A DNA stretch of 64,000 nucleotides, from the NCBI GenBank assembly GCA_004293165.1, contig RDYL01000003.1, positions 242,656 to 306,655 on the forward strand, given 5' to 3'. This DNA is from Flavobacteriia bacterium (GTDB lineage Bacteria; Bacteroidota; Bacteroidia; Flavobacteriales; Flavobacteriaceae). Under the pieces are notes generated by a model. That model was not told the origin of the DNA. It worked only from the letters and a program-made list of their open reading frames with translations, and did not search any database. Below, one piece after another: positions 62,442-64,000 of this stretch (its first letter is position 1; every line of letters begins with the position of its first letter). The position numbers and the translations under genes were made by a program.

Positions 62442-63825
62442 TCCAAGTGATAAAAACTCTATAATTGAGTATGCAAAAAAATTAAAAGGAAAATCTTTAA
62501 GACAAGTTTGTGATCCAAAAGTATTAGAACATTCCTATTCAGGAAAAGGAAACTTTGGTCAAGTTTTAGAGAAATTCTATTTTGGTTATGAACCAAACTC
62601 GATTGCAGAGGCAGATTTTGCTCAAATTGGAATGGAACTAAAATCATCTCCGCTAAAACAACTAAAAAATGATGAGTTTCGCTCAAAAGAGCGATTAGTT
62701 TTAAACATCATTAACTACGTTAATGTTGTTAATCAGAATTTTGAAAATAGTGATTTTTTCAAAAAGAATGCAAGCATTCTTTTGATTTTCTATTTACATC
62801 AAGCAGGTTTTGACATTTTAGATTATTTAATAAAACTTGTAGATGAATGGAGTTTTCCATCAACAGATTTAGAAATTATAAAAAAAGATTGGGAATTAAT
62901 TACAAAGAAAATAGCTGACGGAAAAGCACACGAACTTTCTGAAGGCGACACTTTTTATCTTGGCGCTTGCACCAAAGGAGCAAACGCTTTGTCTGTTAGA
63001 AAACAACCATTCTCTGAAATTCCTGCAAAACAAAGAGCTTATTCTTTCAAACAAGGTTATGTAAATCATATCATCGCATCAATTGCAAATGAGAGCAAAG
63101 AAACTTATGGAAAATTAATTACAAACGTTCAAATTGCTAAAAAGCAAACAATTGAAGAAATTGTACTTTCAAAATTTAAACCATTTTATGGAAAAACCGA
63201 ACAAGAAATTGTGAAAATTCTAAATATTGAAATCAATACAAAAGCAAAAAGTTTTTATGCAAATCTGACAAAAGCTATTCTCGGTATTGAACTTGATAAA
63301 GAAATCGAAGAGTTTGAAAAAGCAGAAATCATTGTAAAAACTGTTCGTTTAAAAGAAAATGATTTACCAAAAGAAGATATTTCATTTCCTAACTTCAAAT
63401 ATGAAGAAATCGTAAATCAAGATTGGGAAGAATCTGACTTTAAAGATATTTTAGAACACAAATTTTTATTTGTTTTCTTTCAATTTGAGAACGAAAAACT
63501 TGTTTTAAAGAAAGTTAAATTTTGGAATATGCCATATTTAGACTTAATTGAAGTAGAAAAAGTTTGGTTAAAAACAAAACAGATTGTTTCAAAAGGCGAA
63601 ATCGTAAAAGAAATAAAAACAAATAAAAAAGGAAAGGAAATTCGTTTCACGAATTTTCCTAGTAAGAAATTTAGTTCTATTTCTCACGTTCGTCCACACG
63701 CAACAAACGCATTAGACACCTTTGAATTGCCGAAAAAAGACAAATTAACAAAGCAAAACGAATATACTAAACATTGTTTTTGGCTAAATAATACTTACGT
63801 TAAAAATGAAATTTATCTGAAATAA
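62425..63825 (+). CDS. Sau3AI-family type II restriction endonuclease
   Basis: A 466-residue MutH/Sau3AI-type restriction enzyme. The catalytic set is E49, D64 and E71-L-K73 (ADFAQIGMELKSSP), as in MutH (ExxxDxxxxExK). The central segment KAHELSEGDTFYLGACTKGA, then KQRAYSFKQGY and HVRPHATN near the C-terminus closely follow Sau3AI as I remember it. Sau3AI cuts at GATC, so GATC is the predicted target. The C-terminal half is the DNA-recognition copy of the fold in Sau3AI. A copy of the 72-bp repeat begins 5 nt after the stop. Confidence 0.92.
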   Translation: MKLPYNPSDKNSIIEYAKKLKGKSLRQVCDPKVLEHSYSGKGNFGQVLEKFYFGYEPNSIAEADFAQIGMELKSSPLKQLKNDEFRSKERLVLNIINYVNVVNQNFENSDFFKKNASILLIFYLHQAGFDILDYLIKLVDEWSFPSTDLEIIKKDWELITKKIADGKAHELSEGDTFYLGACTKGANALSVRKQPFSEIPAKQRAYSFKQGYVNHIIASIANESKETYGKLITNVQIAKKQTIEEIVLSKFKPFYGKTEQEIVKILNIEINTKAKSFYANLTKAILGIELDKEIEEFEKAEIIVKTVRLKENDLPKEDISFPNFKYEEIVNQDWEESDFKDILEHKFLFVFFQFENEKLVLKKVKFWNMPYLDLIEVEKVWLKTKQIVSKGEIVKEIKTNKKGKEIRFTNFPSKKFSSISHVRPHATNALDTFELPKKDKLTKQNEYTKHCFWLNNTYVKNEIYLK

Positions 63826-63829
63826 AAGC

Positions 63830-63901
63830 ACTTCACACAACAGCGGTTCCTATGTAAAGCAACATAAAGTTATTAACAACTTTGAGTAAGGGTTATATTT
63901 C
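63830..63901 (+). repeat. 72-bp direct repeat, copy 2
   Basis: 70/72 identical to 60389-60460 and likewise 5 nt after a stop codon. After 63901 the two sequences diverge; here a C6 run and then A+T-rich DNA follow, with no GTTGTGY core before the window ends. 63902-64000 holds no gene that I can see. Confidence 0.9.
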
Positions 63902-64000
63902 CCCCCGATTACTATGATTATTCCAAATAAAAATTCATAATTTATTTATTATTATTTTGCGAATAATTCAATAAATTTGTTTTAGGATAAACAATAAATC

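Noticed and set aside
60389..63901. The 72-bp repeats as target-site duplications of a transposon around the restriction-modification genes
   Set aside because: There is no transposase, the repeat is far too long for a target duplication, and each copy follows a gene end at the same distance, which suits cassette-end sites better.

Overview
The window reads as a chromosomal segment of a low-GC member of the Flavobacteriaceae (Bacteroidota), close to Flavobacterium. This rests on several things: A+T-rich intergenic DNA, promoters of the TAnnTTTG type, a C-terminal type IX secretion sorting domain on a glycoside hydrolase, a fused ccoNO gene, a proteorhodopsin with Met at the spectral-tuning position, and many gene families typical of the group. 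No rRNA, tRNA or CRISPR array was seen.

Layout. 0.07-6.5 kb: a leftward RND efflux operon (adaptor, pump, TolC) followed by a bestrophin. 6.6-14.7 kb: recG, a secreted GH16 glucanase, an M1 aminopeptidase, an enolase-superfamily dipeptide epimerase and an SDR. 14.7-16.4 kb: a light-energy pair, the retinal-forming dioxygenase Blh and a proton-pumping proteorhodopsin, transcribed divergently. 16.5-24 kb: transaldolase-like fsa, a TlpA-like lipoprotein, an ABC-F protein, then pyrR-pyrB-(110 aa gene)-rnz-HAD. 24-28.2 kb: a leftward light-damage operon (SRPBCC, atypical SDR, CPD photolyase, divergent photolyase-like protein). 28.2-34 kb: DUF2911, SIMPL and unknown envelope proteins, YceI, and a MarR regulator with a nitroreductase. 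33.9-36.7 kb: a restriction-modification cassette. 36.8-46.3 kb: an FNR-like regulator and the complete cbb3 oxidase locus (copper ATPase, ccoS, ccoNO, ccoQ, ccoP, ccoG, fixH, TauE/SafE-like protein). 46.3-54.2 kb: symporter, PIG-L deacetylase, MscS, Maf, UbiA-type prenyltransferase, KdsC-like phosphatase and a DUF2520 protein. 54.7-57.1 kb: pheT. 57.2-64 kb: an accessory island.

The accessory island starts at a decayed alpha/beta-hydrolase fragment beside pheT. It carries an unrecognised conserved-looking gene, a frameshifted tyrosine-recombinase tail, and then two gene units. Unit 1 is an MltR-like protein plus a DGQHR-domain (DndB-related) protein. Unit 2 is an XRE controller, a C5 methyltransferase and a Sau3AI-type endonuclease. 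Each unit is followed, 5 nt after its last stop codon, by the same 72-bp sequence (70/72 identical). Unit 1 is bracketed by a GTTGTGYGAAAT core. This looks like an integron-type cassette array with attC-like recombination sites, read in the same direction as the integrase remnant.

Other notable points: the 34-36 kb endonuclease is an internal tandem duplication with one intact and one degenerate active site; its partner methyltransferase has an excisionase-type N-terminal HTH and three in-phase 10-bp repeats over its start codon; two FNR-type palindromes lie at identical distance from the -7 boxes of the ccoI and ccoS-ccoNO promoters; MarR-type palindromes lie over the marR promoter and upstream of the efflux operon; and a family of degenerate repeats sits directly upstream of unrelated start codons.
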